Source: Deltaproteobacteria bacterium
GTDB taxonomy: Bacteria; Desulfobacterota; Deferrimicrobia; J040
Length of the DNA stretch: 34,654 bases
Assembly: GCA_011773515.1 (NCBI GenBank)
Contig: WVXK01000007.1
Coordinates: 66,404-101,057, forward strand
Direction: 5' to 3'
The notes below the pieces were generated by a model. That model saw only the letters and a list, made by a program, of their open reading frames with translations, was not told the origin of the DNA and did not search any database. Both the position numbers and the translations under genes were made by a program. Each line of letters opens with the position of its first letter. Within the stretch, counting starts at the first letter, position 1. This document shows positions 1 to 8,721 of this stretch, one piece after another.

Positions 1-7
1 GAAACGC

Positions 8-46
8 GAAACCGGTTTCCCGGGACCCCGGACTCTGGACCCGGGA
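8..46. repeat. Short palindrome and phased 7-mer repeats
   Basis: A perfect 12-base palindrome (GAAACCGGTTTC, 8-19) runs into four head-to-tail heptamers at 19-46: CCCGGGA, CCCCGGA, CTCTGGA, CCCGGGA. The heptamers resemble in period and GGA core those seen again at 25198-25225, which suggests a genome-wide class of intergenic repeat. The rest of 47-220 shows no gene, and I could not identify a convincing promoter for the transporter that starts at 221. Confidence 0.5.
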
Positions 47-220
47 CTTCAATCACCGGGAGATGAGACATCGGGCCGGTAGAGAACAAAAACGAAATGC
101 AAATAATTGAGTCGTATGGCAAAAAAGTGAATCTAAGAGGTAAGAGATTGCCAAATCTGGTTTAGAAATAAAGCATTTTCACGGCTTATAAGCCCGGTTA
201 GCTTACCGAGGGCAGATGCT

Positions 221-1357
221 ATGGTAGAAACGGATTGCGGGCTTGGTTTTTCCAGGCCAGCCGAAGATACGATGATGATCCGTTTTCTGGGCACGTGGAA
301 ACTGGGAAGCACCATCCCCGCCGCGAGCGAAGTGGAAAAGCAGGTCTCATCCGGTCCCCTCGTGAAAAAAGTTACCTTCGAGACGGAGGAGTTGACGGCG
401 TGGGACTCGGCGCTCATCACGTTCCTCCTGAAGATATTCAGCCAGTTCTCGGATAGAAAAGTCGAGGTCGTACGAGACGGCCTTCCCGATGGAGTAAACC
501 GGCTTTTGGACCTTGCCACTGCCGTTCCCGAGAGGGCGGGGGCCCGCAAGGAAGCGGTGAAAGTTCACGTGCTCGCGAGAATCGGCGGTTCTGCAGTCGA
601 ATTCTGGCGATCCACGATCGAGTTCACGGCGTTTATCGGCAGTGCCTCTCTGGCGTTTATGAGGTTCTTGACGGGCAGGGCGCGCTTTCGCCGTTCGGAC
701 CTGGCCCTGGTCATCCTGGAGACAGGAGCCCTGGCCTTTCCCATCGTCTCCCTCATCAGTATCCTGGTGGGCCTGATCCTGGCCTTTGTCGGCGCGATTC
801 AGCTGAAGATGTTCGGCGCGCAGCTCTACGTTGCGAATCTCGTGGGTATCGCCATGGTCCGTGAGATGGCCGCCATCATGACGGGTATCATCATGGCGGG
901 GCGCACCGGCGCGGCATTTGCAGCCCAGCTCGGGACGATGCAGGTGAACGAGGAGATCGACGCCCTTGAAACCATGGGTATCGACCCCATGGAGTTTCTC
1001 GTGCTCCCCCGCATGCTCGGCCTCACCCTGATGATGCCGCTGCTCTGCCTCTATGCGAATCTCATGGGAATACTGGGGGGTCTGATCGTGGGCGTGGGCA
1101 TGCTCGATATCGGGCTCCTGCAGTACTATAACCAGACCAGACTTGCAATAAGCATGAACGATTTCTGGATCGGCCTCTTCATGGGCCTGGTTTTCGGCGT
1201 GCTCGTCTCCCTGGCCGGCTGCCTCCGCGGCATTCAGTGCGGGCGAAGCGCCTCGGATGTCGGGCGTGCCACGACCTCGGCGGTGGTGACGGGAATCGTG
1301 AGCATCATCGTCGCAACGGCCATAATCACGGTCATCTGTGACGTGATAGGCATATAG
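221..1357 (+). CDS. mlaE: STAS-domain MlaE-family lipid ABC transporter permease
   Basis: Inner-membrane permease of an Mce/Mla-type phospholipid ABC transporter. Roughly residues 1-120 form a soluble STAS-like domain, and residues ~140-378 are the MlaE permease with about five hydrophobic helices. The family hallmark stretch is visible: a GRTGAAFAAQLGTMQ segment followed by NEEIDALETMGIDP. The STAS-plus-permease arrangement is longer than E. coli MlaE (about 260 residues), where the STAS protein MlaB is separate, so the fusion probably supplies the MlaB role in cis. The ATG at 221 has GAGGGC eight bases upstream; a later MM at residues 18-19 has no good Shine-Dalgarno. The ATPase gene starts 18 bases downstream, so the two are clearly one operon. 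Confidence 0.92.
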   Translation: MVETDCGLGFSRPAEDTMMIRFLGTWKLGSTIPAASEVEKQVSSGPLVKKVTFETEELTAWDSALITFLLKIFSQFSDRKVEVVRDGLPDGVNRLLDLATAVPERAGARKEAVKVHVLARIGGSAVEFWRSTIEFTAFIGSASLAFMRFLTGRARFRRSDLALVILETGALAFPIVSLISILVGLILAFVGAIQLKMFGAQLYVANLVGIAMVREMAAIMTGIIMAGRTGAAFAAQLGTMQVNEEIDALETMGIDPMEFLVLPRMLGLTLMMPLLCLYANLMGILGGLIVGVGMLDIGLLQYYNQTRLAISMNDFWIGLFMGLVFGVLVSLAGCLRGIQCGRSASDVGRATTSAVVTGIVSIIVATAIITVICDVIGI

Positions 1358-1375
1358 AGGAGCTTCGCGGGCGGG

Positions 1376-2143
1376 ATGAAAAGAGGAGAGCCTCACATAG
1401 TAGTCGAAGACCTGACCATGGCCTACGGGAGTTTCGTTCTCCAGCGGGATCTCAACTTCACGATTTACCGGGGCGACATCTTCATCATCATGGGTGGAAG
1501 CGGCTGCGGCAAGAGCACGCTGCTCAGGCACCTGGTGGGGCTCAAGGAGCCTGCAAAGGGGAGGGTGCTCTACGAAGCGGTCAGCTTCTGGGATGTGGAC
1601 CACGAGGAGAGGGAAAGATTGAAGAGGAATTTCGGCATCCTCTACCAGAGCGGGGCCCTCTGGAGCTCCATGACCCTCGCAGAGAACATAGCGCTCCCCC
1701 TGGAAGAGTACACGGACCTCAGCCCGGCACAGATCAGGGAGATCATTTCCCTGAAGCTCCAGCTCGTGGGCCTCGCCGGGTTCGAGGATTACTATCCTTC
1801 AGAGATCAGCGGCGGCATGAAGAAACGGGCGGGACTCGCCAGGGCCATGGCCCTGGACCCGGAGATCCTCTTTTTCGATGAGCCCTCGGCCGGGCTGGAC
1901 CCGATCAGCGCCAGGAACCTGGATGAGCTCATCATCGAGCTCAGGGACAGCCTCGGAGCGACGGTGGTAATCGTTACCCACGAGCTCGCGAGCATATTCG
2001 CCGTGGGGAACAACTCCGTTTTTCTCGACGTCGATACCAGGACCATGATCGCCGAGGGGGATCCCCATGAACTGGTTACAAAGGCTGTTCCGAAGGTGAG
2101 GACCTTCCTCACCCGTGGAGAGGAGGCAGGAGAGGGGATTTGA
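1376..2143 (+). CDS. mlaF: MlaF-family ABC transporter ATPase
   Basis: Cytoplasmic ATPase that powers the neighbouring MlaE-type permease. The 255 residues contain Walker A GGSGCGKST (about residues 40-48), a Q-loop region with the phrase GILYQSGALWSSMT typical of MlaF, the signature ISGGMKKRAGLARAMA (LSGGM(K/R)KR is the MlaF form rather than LSGGQ), Walker B ILFFDEPSAGLDP, and the switch histidine in VTHE. Length matches the family. The gene follows the permease by 18 bases, and the Mce-domain gene follows 81 bases later. Export versus import direction cannot be told from sequence and is debated for this family. Confidence 0.95.
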   Translation: MKRGEPHIVVEDLTMAYGSFVLQRDLNFTIYRGDIFIIMGGSGCGKSTLLRHLVGLKEPAKGRVLYEAVSFWDVDHEERERLKRNFGILYQSGALWSSMTLAENIALPLEEYTDLSPAQIREIISLKLQLVGLAGFEDYYPSEISGGMKKRAGLARAMALDPEILFFDEPSAGLDPISARNLDELIIELRDSLGATVVIVTHELASIFAVGNNSVFLDVDTRTMIAEGDPHELVTKAVPKVRTFLTRGEEAGEGI

Positions 2144-2224
2144 TTGGATTTTGGCGGTGAAAACAGTGTCGTTTGAGGCGAAACTTCCTGGTTTGAAAAA
2201 TAAACGTATGATTCGAGGGGAGAT

Positions 2225-3202
2225 ATGGCTGCAAAAGTGAGCAAGACGGTAATCGGGGCTTTCGTCGTCGGTGCATTGGCCCTTGCCGTGGCCGGCATCA
2301 TGCTGTTCGGTTCGGGAAAGTTCTTCTCCAAGAAGACCAGGTACGTGGTGTTCTTTGACTCATCGGTGAAAGGGTTGAGCGTCGGCGCACCCGTCATGTT
2401 CAAGGGGGTGAAAGTGGGCGAGGTGGTGGATATCATAGTCCGCTACGATCCCGCCGACGTGTCTGTTTTTATCAAGGTAATTTTCGAGTTAGAGGAGGAC
2501 TCGATCCACCGGGTGGGAGACGTGAGGCCTGATCCGAGCAGGTTGCCGTTACTCGTCGAGAAGGGCCTGAGAGCCCAGCTGCAGATGCAGAGTTTCGTCA
2601 CGGGCCAGTTGATGATCGGGTTCGACTTTTTCCCCGATACGAAACCCCAATTTGCGAATATTAAGAGCGAGTACGTGGAGCTCCCGACGACCCCTTCAAC
2701 AATAGCGCAATTGAGCGAACGGCTCCAGGATATCCCCTTCGAGGAAATTTTCCAGAATCTGGATGACACCCTCCGGGGACTGAACGCTTTCATCAACAGG
2801 CCGGAATTGGCCGAGAGCGTAAAAAACCTGAACCTGGCGCTGAAGGATGCCGGGAAGCTGCTGAAAGATGTCAACGCACAGGTTGAGCCCCTGGCGGCGA
2901 GTGTCAAGGGAACCTCTGAAGCGGCCCGCGGCGCTCTCGTTCAGGCCGAGAAGACCCTCGCCATGGAAGAAGGCGTTCCGGGCGAGCTGATTGCGGATCT
3001 CCGGGCAACCCTGGGTCAGATGGAGCAGACCCTCAAGGGCTTGGAGGGGTCGGTGGCAAAGGACGCGCGGCTCGTTTACGAACTGAACACTGCGCTCAGG
3101 GAGCTTGCGGCTGCTGCCCGCTCGATGCGCATTCTCTCGGAAACGATCGATACGGAACCCGAAACCCTCGTGCGGGGCAAGAAAGGCTCGAAAGGAGAAT
3201 GA
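2225..3202 (+). CDS. mlaD: MlaD-type Mce-domain protein
   Basis: Periplasmic lipid-binding subunit anchored in the inner membrane. One N-terminal transmembrane helix (about residues 9-30) precedes a single MlaD/Mce domain (about 38-120), recognisable from VVFFDSSVKGLSVGAPVMFKGVKVGEV. The remaining ~200 residues are largely alpha-helical with coiled-coil character, as in longer Mce/PqiB-like proteins that form a periplasmic tube. E. coli MlaD is ~180 residues, so this 325-residue form is nearer the extended type. GAGGGGAG just before ATG 2225 is the ribosome site. It is followed four bases later by a PqiC-type lipoprotein gene, which suggests a complex reaching toward the outer membrane. Confidence 0.92.
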   Translation: MAAKVSKTVIGAFVVGALALAVAGIMLFGSGKFFSKKTRYVVFFDSSVKGLSVGAPVMFKGVKVGEVVDIIVRYDPADVSVFIKVIFELEEDSIHRVGDVRPDPSRLPLLVEKGLRAQLQMQSFVTGQLMIGFDFFPDTKPQFANIKSEYVELPTTPSTIAQLSERLQDIPFEEIFQNLDDTLRGLNAFINRPELAESVKNLNLALKDAGKLLKDVNAQVEPLAASVKGTSEAARGALVQAEKTLAMEEGVPGELIADLRATLGQMEQTLKGLEGSVAKDARLVYELNTALRELAAAARSMRILSETIDTEPETLVRGKKGSKGE

Positions 3203-3205
3203 CAC

Positions 3206-3820
3206 ATGGATAATCGCTTTGTTGGGGTAGTGTCCGTTTCCCTGCTCTTAACCGCACTGACACTGTCGGGATGCGGGCGCTCCGCACCAACGAGATATTA
3301 CATCCTGAGTTCGCTGAAGGATGCGAGCCAGCCGAAGGCAGAGACAAAAACCGGCAGTGACATCGCTATCGGCATCGGTCCGGTGAAGGTCCCCGGATAC
3401 CTGAACCGTCCCCAGATCGTAAGCCGGGGCGGTCAGAACGAGCTCGTCGTGGCTAAATTCGACAGGTGGGGAGGGGCTCTCCAGGAAGACGTGGCCGGGG
3501 TGATCGCTGAAAACCTGTCGCTTCTCCTGCCCACTGACAAGGTGTACGTGTACCCCTGGATGCCGAATATCCCTCTCGACTTTGCGGTAACGGTGGATAT
3601 CACCCGCCTGGATGGTGTCCTGGGAGGCGATGTAGTCCTGCACGCCCGCTGGGTTGTGACCGGGGTTGACTGGAAAGAGGTTTTCGAGAAAAGATCGGGC
3701 CGGTATATCGAGTCGGCGGGCGGGGCTGGTTACGGGGATTTCGTTGCGGCCCAGAGCCGCCTTCTCGGAAAGCTGAGCGAAGATATTGCTGCATCTATCA
3801 GAGATGCCTCTTCCCGGTAA
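3206..3820 (+). CDS. PqiC/YmbA-type ABC transport auxiliary lipoprotein
   Basis: Predicted lipoprotein of the ABC-type transport auxiliary family (PF03886, as in PqiC/YmbA). The signal peptide ends in the lipobox LSGC with Cys23 as lipidation site. The mature part begins RYYIL and contains IGIGPVKVPGYLNRPQIV and FDRWGGALQEDVAGVIAENL, the conserved strand-turn pattern of the family. Starting four bases after the Mce gene, it completes a four-gene unit (permease, ATPase, Mce protein, lipoprotein). PqiC in E. coli docks the Mce tube at the outer membrane, and the same role is inferred here. Length (204) is normal. Confidence 0.88.
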   Translation: MDNRFVGVVSVSLLLTALTLSGCGRSAPTRYYILSSLKDASQPKAETKTGSDIAIGIGPVKVPGYLNRPQIVSRGGQNELVVAKFDRWGGALQEDVAGVIAENLSLLLPTDKVYVYPWMPNIPLDFAVTVDITRLDGVLGGDVVLHARWVVTGVDWKEVFEKRSGRYIESAGGAGYGDFVAAQSRLLGKLSEDIAASIRDASSR

Positions 3821-3906
3821 ACTGAAATCCTGATATCATGGAAAACCAGATAGTTGCGGACAGGTAACGCTGCCAGTTCTTCTAACATCAACGGGAGGAG
3901 GATGAG

Positions 3907-4743
3907 ATGAAGAGACTATTCATTGCCGTGTTAATAGGATTGGTCGCAGTGGTGCAAGCGGGCACTTCCTTCGCCGGAGCTAACAACCTGGAGGGGCTCC
4001 CGGAGATTGAAGGGGCCACCAGGGGCGCTGAGGAGGCGTCAAGGAAGGACGTGGTCTGGACCGTCGGGCTGGGGCCGGGGTTTGTCCCGGACTATGAGGG
4101 TTCAAGCGACACCGAGTTCGTTCCCTTTCCCTTCGCGAGGGTCCACTGGAGATCGGGAAGACACATTGAACTGAATGGAAGAATGATCCGGGCGAACGTG
4201 CTCGAGAAAAACAGCTTCGAGCTGGGCCCGGTGGTGCGTTACAACGGGGGACGGGACGACGTGGACAACAACAAGGTCGACCGGCTTCGCGACGTTGACG
4301 AGTCGTTCGAGCTGGGCGGCTACGCGGCTTACAGGATCGAAGACTGGGCCTTCATCATAGGCGCTGTGACCGACGTGAGCGACGGCCACGACGGTACCCT
4401 TGCCAGGCTGAAGGTATCGTACAACTACCCGATCGACCGGGAAAACAACTTCCGCATCGGCGCATTCACGACGTATGCAGACAGCAGCTACATGGACAGC
4501 TTCTTCTCCATAGACGCCGACAACGCTTCCCGGAGCGGACTCAGGCAGTTCGATGCCGATGGTGGCTTCAAGGATGCCGGTGTCGACGTGTCTTATGTCT
4601 ACAGCCTGTCACGGGAGTGGAACCTGGTATTCGCAGTGACATATACGAGGCTGCTGGGGGATGCGGCGGACAGCCCCGTCGTCGATGACGAGGGGAGCGA
4701 AAACCAGTTTATGGGGGGGATTCTCGTTACCTACACCTTCTGA
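3907..4743 (+). CDS. MipA/OmpV family outer-membrane protein
   Basis: Likely beta-barrel outer-membrane protein. A signal peptide covers about residues 1-23 (hydrophobic core then TSFAGA). The mature part shows MipA/OmpV features: VGLGPGFVPDYEGSSDTEFVPFPF near the start, alternating hydrophobic/aromatic strands, and a C-terminal strand ending in aromatic residue F (ILVTYTF), typical for recognition by the barrel assembly machinery. MipA was described as a scaffold for murein enzymes and other members as porin-like, so the precise role is open. The start has GGGAGGAGGATGAG upstream. It lies 86 bases after the lipid transporter operon and ends before a strong terminator; co-transcription with the transporter is possible. 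Confidence 0.82.
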   Translation: MKRLFIAVLIGLVAVVQAGTSFAGANNLEGLPEIEGATRGAEEASRKDVVWTVGLGPGFVPDYEGSSDTEFVPFPFARVHWRSGRHIELNGRMIRANVLEKNSFELGPVVRYNGGRDDVDNNKVDRLRDVDESFELGGYAAYRIEDWAFIIGAVTDVSDGHDGTLARLKVSYNYPIDRENNFRIGAFTTYADSSYMDSFFSIDADNASRSGLRQFDADGGFKDAGVDVSYVYSLSREWNLVFAVTYTRLLGDAADSPVVDDEGSENQFMGGILVTYTF

Positions 4744-4763
4744 TTCCATAGAGACGGTTCTCG

Positions 4764-4798
4764 GGGCGCAGTGAACAACCACGCTGCGCCCTTTTTTT
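4764..4798 (+). terminator. Rho-independent terminator after mipA-like gene
   Basis: Perfect 8-bp GC-rich stem, GGGCGCAG (4764-4771) with CTGCGCCC (4784-4791), followed directly by seven T residues. It lies 20 bases after the MipA/OmpV stop codon and before the convergent AsmA-like gene. Confidence 0.85.
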
Positions 4799-4845
4799 GC
4801 CTTCCACTATCTTCGAAATCGTGGGCCTGTAGTTGTCAATAAAGG

Positions 4846-7800
4846 CTACTTCCCTTTCTTTTCCTCCTCCTCTTTTTGATCGTGAATGAGTGGGTCGATC
4901 AGCTTGACCGGGGCTTTCAGCGTATTCGTGACTATACCCAGCAGGCCGGAACCGACAGCGGAAGCGGGCATGTAGGAGACCTTCGGGTTATCCAAATCGC
5001 CCGTGACCTTGACCGGTATGGTAACGAGGGTTCCACCGAAAATGTAATTTACCAGCGGGATCAACTTGACGATGGAGTCCACCGTTTTCAGGGGGGACAC
5101 GAGGACCTTGAGGTCATACTTTTTTTCCAGGTAATCGATATGACCCACGCCGGCTATTTGCATGGTAGTTCCGTCGATGATGGCTTCATCAATCATGAAT
5201 TTGCCCTCTTTTAACGTGCCTTTATACGTTATGGACTTGTAATCAAACCCCTCTTTCGCGCTGGGAACCACTCCCCGGTAGACTTCGGTGACGTTTAAAA
5301 AGCTTATGATTTTCGCAACGGCCCCACCCTCGAAAATACGCCCCTTCCTTGCTGACAATTCCAGGGTGCCGGAAAGTGACCGTAACAGACCATCTATCTT
5401 TCCCCCGCCGGACACCTCTCCGCCCAGGTCGAAAGTCCCTGTGATAACTCCCTCTTTACCGAGGAGACAGGCGTAAGCGGGTCCGAGTTCCTGATCCCTT
5501 GCGGCCGGCCGGAAATCGAGTGCAAGCCCCCTCTGGCTTACCTCGAGGGTTCCGGGGGTGGAAATACCGCACAGGACGGCATCTTTGACCGCCACGTTTA
5601 CACCCTCCCGCTCAAACGTGACATCTGCCTGAAGGGGGCTCCAGGTATATCCTTCCAGGTTGAAACTATCCGTCCTGAAACGGATTGTTCCCCTGATAGG
5701 CAGGTTCCAATCCTCACCCGCCTCCTTGTCGGCTCGATCGCGTTCTCCCTCGGGCTCTTCATCCCCTTTCAGGGCACTCTTCAGGTTCTCCCATTCGACC
5801 CGTTCGGCGGTGAGATCCATATCGAGGGTTACCCCTTCACCGGAGGTCACAGCGCTCCCCGTGAGAGAGATATCCCTGTCCCCCCAGGTAAAGTCGCCAG
5901 AATTCAACCGGAACTCGCTCTCCGTTGCTTCGAGGTTTATCGTGCGGATAAAGAGCGGCTTGCTCAGCTTCACGGGAAAGACGAGGTCTCTCCCCTCGAG
6001 TTTCCCCCTCGCCGTTGAGCCCGTGGGCCGGTTGAGCGGGATGTCGGCTATGAAATCCCCCTTGAATGAGCCGTTGGGGAACGGATTGTTTACGAAAATC
6101 CGGTTCAGTGTCGTGGGAGTGAGGTTTCCTTGAAACGTAAGGCCCAGCGAATCATCGGTGAGGTTGAGCGTATGGACTGCACGGGACTGCTCGTCCCGTA
6201 TCATGAGATTTTCGATCACCAGCTTCCCGGGGCTTTGATGCATATCGAGCGTCGCTCTCGTACCGCTCTTTATGGCGAAGTCCCCCTTGAAGGATATCGC
6301 GGAATCCCTCTCATATGTCAGGTGGGCCTGTGAAAGAGAAAGGGGAGGCCTGACTCTGAGCTGGTCCGGCAGGTTGACGAGATCGGAGAACCAGTTCGTC
6401 GCTTCCGGGCCCAGTTCTCCGAGAAACGCCAAATCGGCTTTGCGAACCTTTTCCATGTAGCCGTTGATCACCCCCGACGCCCTGAAGGAAGCGTCCCGGA
6501 GCGTCCCCTGAGCATCGGTGAAAGAGAGTTTCTCCTTGTCAGCGACGATTTTTCCGGATTTGACCGTTACGGGAGCCTCAAAGAGCGTAAGATCCACGAG
6601 GACATTTTGCATCACTCCTTCCGCTTTGAAATGCCATTCTGCAGGAATGAGCAGAGGACCTTTGAGGTTTGCTGAAGAAAGAACTACGATTCCCTCCCTT
6701 GGCTTGAAGTCGGTAAATGCCGTGGCCAGATCTTTTAAGGGTGAGAGCCAGGCGTAGATTTCGCCCAGGGCAAGAACGGGCTTCCAGGAGGTAATTTCGA
6801 TGATCGGCTCTTTTTCCTGGTTCAGCCTGCCCGTTAAGCCGGAAAATGAGGACTTTCCCACCGTGCCGCGAAGATTTCTCGCTCTGATTTCGGTCTCGTC
6901 GTAATAGAAATGACCTCCCGTAACTTTGATGGGATAGGGAACACGCCTGTAACGGGTTGAAAGGGTAAACTTTGAAACGTCCACCTTGGCGGCTACCCTG
7001 TCTGTGCTCTCGCCGAGGATCAACCTTCCACGGGCCTGGCCTTTGACGTTTTCAAGAAGGGATATCTCTTGCAAGAACCTCTCATTCTCCACGAGCCGCG
7101 AGAGGACCTCTGGAAGCTCTGCAAGATCCGCTTCCACCATGATATCCAGGTGAAGCGGGGCGTCGGATCCCTCGAGGCCTACCGTAAGGGTTCCCTCCCG
7201 GCCCCACGATCCTCTGTAGCGTCCTTCGCAGTTTTTACCATAGAGAATCCCCTTGGATATGACCGCGTCTCCTCTGACGTCATGGAGATCCAGCTTCGGT
7301 CCAGGGATCGATATCTTTCCTCCGGCGAGGGTTCCCTCGATCCTGAAGCTCTCCGTCTTGCCCAGTTCGTCCATATTCTTTCCCTGACTCTCGACGGTTA
7401 TGCGGGGAACCGTACCGCCCTTGACGAACCTGAAAATGTCCTGCACGAGGGGAACGTCACCGGCCAGTGCAAGTGCTGCAATTCGCAGGGCGTCTACATC
7501 CACGTTTTCGCCGGTGAGCTCAGCGCGTATCTTCGAGGATGCGCTGTCGGCTAAAAATTGGCCGGTCATGCTGAGAGGGGGAGAGCTGAGGTCAAGGGAG
7601 GATAGTGTAGCAGAGACTCCCCCTTCGTCCATCCGGAATGCGGCCATGAGTTTCTCCGCCGATACTACCACCCTCTTTTTTCCCTTCGAGAGCTCCAGGG
7701 AGGGAATCGAACCGGTCAGGCCTGCCTCCACGTTCGAAAGGCCGTCCATTTTTGCTTGCAAATGCAGGTTAATATGGGATTTTCCTACTCTCAGCGGAAT

Positions 7801-8526
7801 CCGGGGCAAAAATAGATCTGCAGGTATCCGGGGCCTGAAATCGAAAAGCTCGACTTCCAAGTCTCCCCGGAGGTTCTTCGGATCCAGCCTCCCCATCACC
7901 GAGATTCGCTCCCAGATATTGGATGTAGAGCCGAAATGAATCACCAGTTCGCCCGGTGCCAAATCGGCGGCCCCGCGAAATTCCCGGAAAGAGAAGAGAA
8001 GCTCCTCTTTCCTTCTTATATCCAGGCTGCCATTTTCAACAGCCACGGATAAGCCAGGGGCGACCTGCGCGAGGGCTTTCAGCAGTCCGTCCACATGTTC
8101 CTCGACAGTTGCCGAGGCGGCCGGTTTGTCCTTCGTTTCTGACAAGAGATTCTCTGGAAGCGCCACCGTTAACCCGGGGGCGGAAAGCTCGAGCTTTGCA
8201 ATTTTCACCCTTCCCGCAAGAAGGGAGAAGATGTACGGGTACACGGTCAATTCCCGGAAGGTGCCCTCCACCCTGCCGGGAATGGCGATGGACCCCCGGT
8301 TGACCTTCACGCGGGGAATGGGTATGAAGGACAGGGCTGCCTCGCCATAGTCCACTCCGGCTCCGATATTGCTGGAGATGAAAGCAACGATCCTGGATTT
8401 TCCCTGTTCAGAGCTTACGTATCCGCTTGCCGCGAGCTGCAGCGCGATGATGAGCGCGAATAGAGCACCCGTGGCTCCCAGCAACCGGAATAGAGTCTTC
8501 TTCCGTGGTTTCATAGGTCCTATCAT
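4846..8526 (-). CDS. AsmA/YhdP-like large periplasmic protein
   Basis: A 1226-residue protein of the AsmA-like superfamily (AsmA, TamB, YhdP). These are long beta-strand bridge proteins anchored in the inner membrane and implicated in phospholipid transfer to the outer membrane. One N-terminal membrane helix lies at about residues 12-32 and is followed by SRIVAFISSNIGAGVDYGEAA-like text typical of AsmA N-termini. The body is repetitive beta-rich sequence, and the last ~180 residues resemble the AsmA-like C-terminal domain (SLSGTLELSARKGRIFEGG, then IDYLEKKYDLKVLVSPL). A second ATG at 8514 (residue 5) has TAGGA close upstream and may be the true start. It is convergent with the MipA-like gene and downstream of the efflux operon. 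YhdP-like versus general AsmA cannot be settled by eye. Confidence 0.82.
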   Translation of the reverse strand: MIGPMKPRKKTLFRLLGATGALFALIIALQLAASGYVSSEQGKSRIVAFISSNIGAGVDYGEAALSFIPIPRVKVNRGSIAIPGRVEGTFRELTVYPYIFSLLAGRVKIAKLELSAPGLTVALPENLLSETKDKPAASATVEEHVDGLLKALAQVAPGLSVAVENGSLDIRRKEELLFSFREFRGAADLAPGELVIHFGSTSNIWERISVMGRLDPKNLRGDLEVELFDFRPRIPADLFLPRIPLRVGKSHINLHLQAKMDGLSNVEAGLTGSIPSLELSKGKKRVVVSAEKLMAAFRMDEGGVSATLSSLDLSSPPLSMTGQFLADSASSKIRAELTGENVDVDALRIAALALAGDVPLVQDIFRFVKGGTVPRITVESQGKNMDELGKTESFRIEGTLAGGKISIPGPKLDLHDVRGDAVISKGILYGKNCEGRYRGSWGREGTLTVGLEGSDAPLHLDIMVEADLAELPEVLSRLVENERFLQEISLLENVKGQARGRLILGESTDRVAAKVDVSKFTLSTRYRRVPYPIKVTGGHFYYDETEIRARNLRGTVGKSSFSGLTGRLNQEKEPIIEITSWKPVLALGEIYAWLSPLKDLATAFTDFKPREGIVVLSSANLKGPLLIPAEWHFKAEGVMQNVLVDLTLFEAPVTVKSGKIVADKEKLSFTDAQGTLRDASFRASGVINGYMEKVRKADLAFLGELGPEATNWFSDLVNLPDQLRVRPPLSLSQAHLTYERDSAISFKGDFAIKSGTRATLDMHQSPGKLVIENLMIRDEQSRAVHTLNLTDDSLGLTFQGNLTPTTLNRIFVNNPFPNGSFKGDFIADIPLNRPTGSTARGKLEGRDLVFPVKLSKPLFIRTINLEATESEFRLNSGDFTWGDRDISLTGSAVTSGEGVTLDMDLTAERVEWENLKSALKGDEEPEGERDRADKEAGEDWNLPIRGTIRFRTDSFNLEGYTWSPLQADVTFEREGVNVAVKDAVLCGISTPGTLEVSQRGLALDFRPAARDQELGPAYACLLGKEGVITGTFDLGGEVSGGGKIDGLLRSLSGTLELSARKGRIFEGGAVAKIISFLNVTEVYRGVVPSAKEGFDYKSITYKGTLKEGKFMIDEAIIDGTTMQIAGVGHIDYLEKKYDLKVLVSPLKTVDSIVKLIPLVNYIFGGTLVTIPVKVTGDLDNPKVSYMPASAVGSGLLGIVTNTLKAPVKLIDPLIHDQKEEEEKKGK

Positions 8527-8529
8527 TCG

Positions 8530-8558
8530 CCGGGCATTTGGTTATTCGGTTTGCCCGG
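8530..8558. repeat. Hairpin just upstream of AsmA-like gene
   Basis: CCGGGCA (8530-8536) and TGCCCGG (8552-8558) form a perfect 7-bp stem with a 15-base loop, ending four bases before the start codon of the minus-strand AsmA-like gene. It could sit in the leader of that mRNA. Read on the plus strand it is followed by TATTTTT, but no plus-strand gene is there to terminate. Confidence 0.3.
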
Positions 8559-8721
8559 TATTTTTCCTTGCCGATCCGATTTTCCCTCACCTGCAGGGTG
8601 ATTGATCCGCCCTCAATTAGGATGGTTTTCATCTGGAACGGGTGCAACCGAATCCCGAAAAGTGGGGCCGGCGGTTCTGACACGTAAAAGCATGAAGGAT
8701 AAACGCCAATTCTCAAGACGT

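Noticed and set aside
347-1603. Long 418-residue minus-strand frame over the MlaE gene
   Set aside because: It is antisense to a clear permease gene, is rich in His/Asp/Glu as expected of GC-rich shadow frames, and has no family resemblance.
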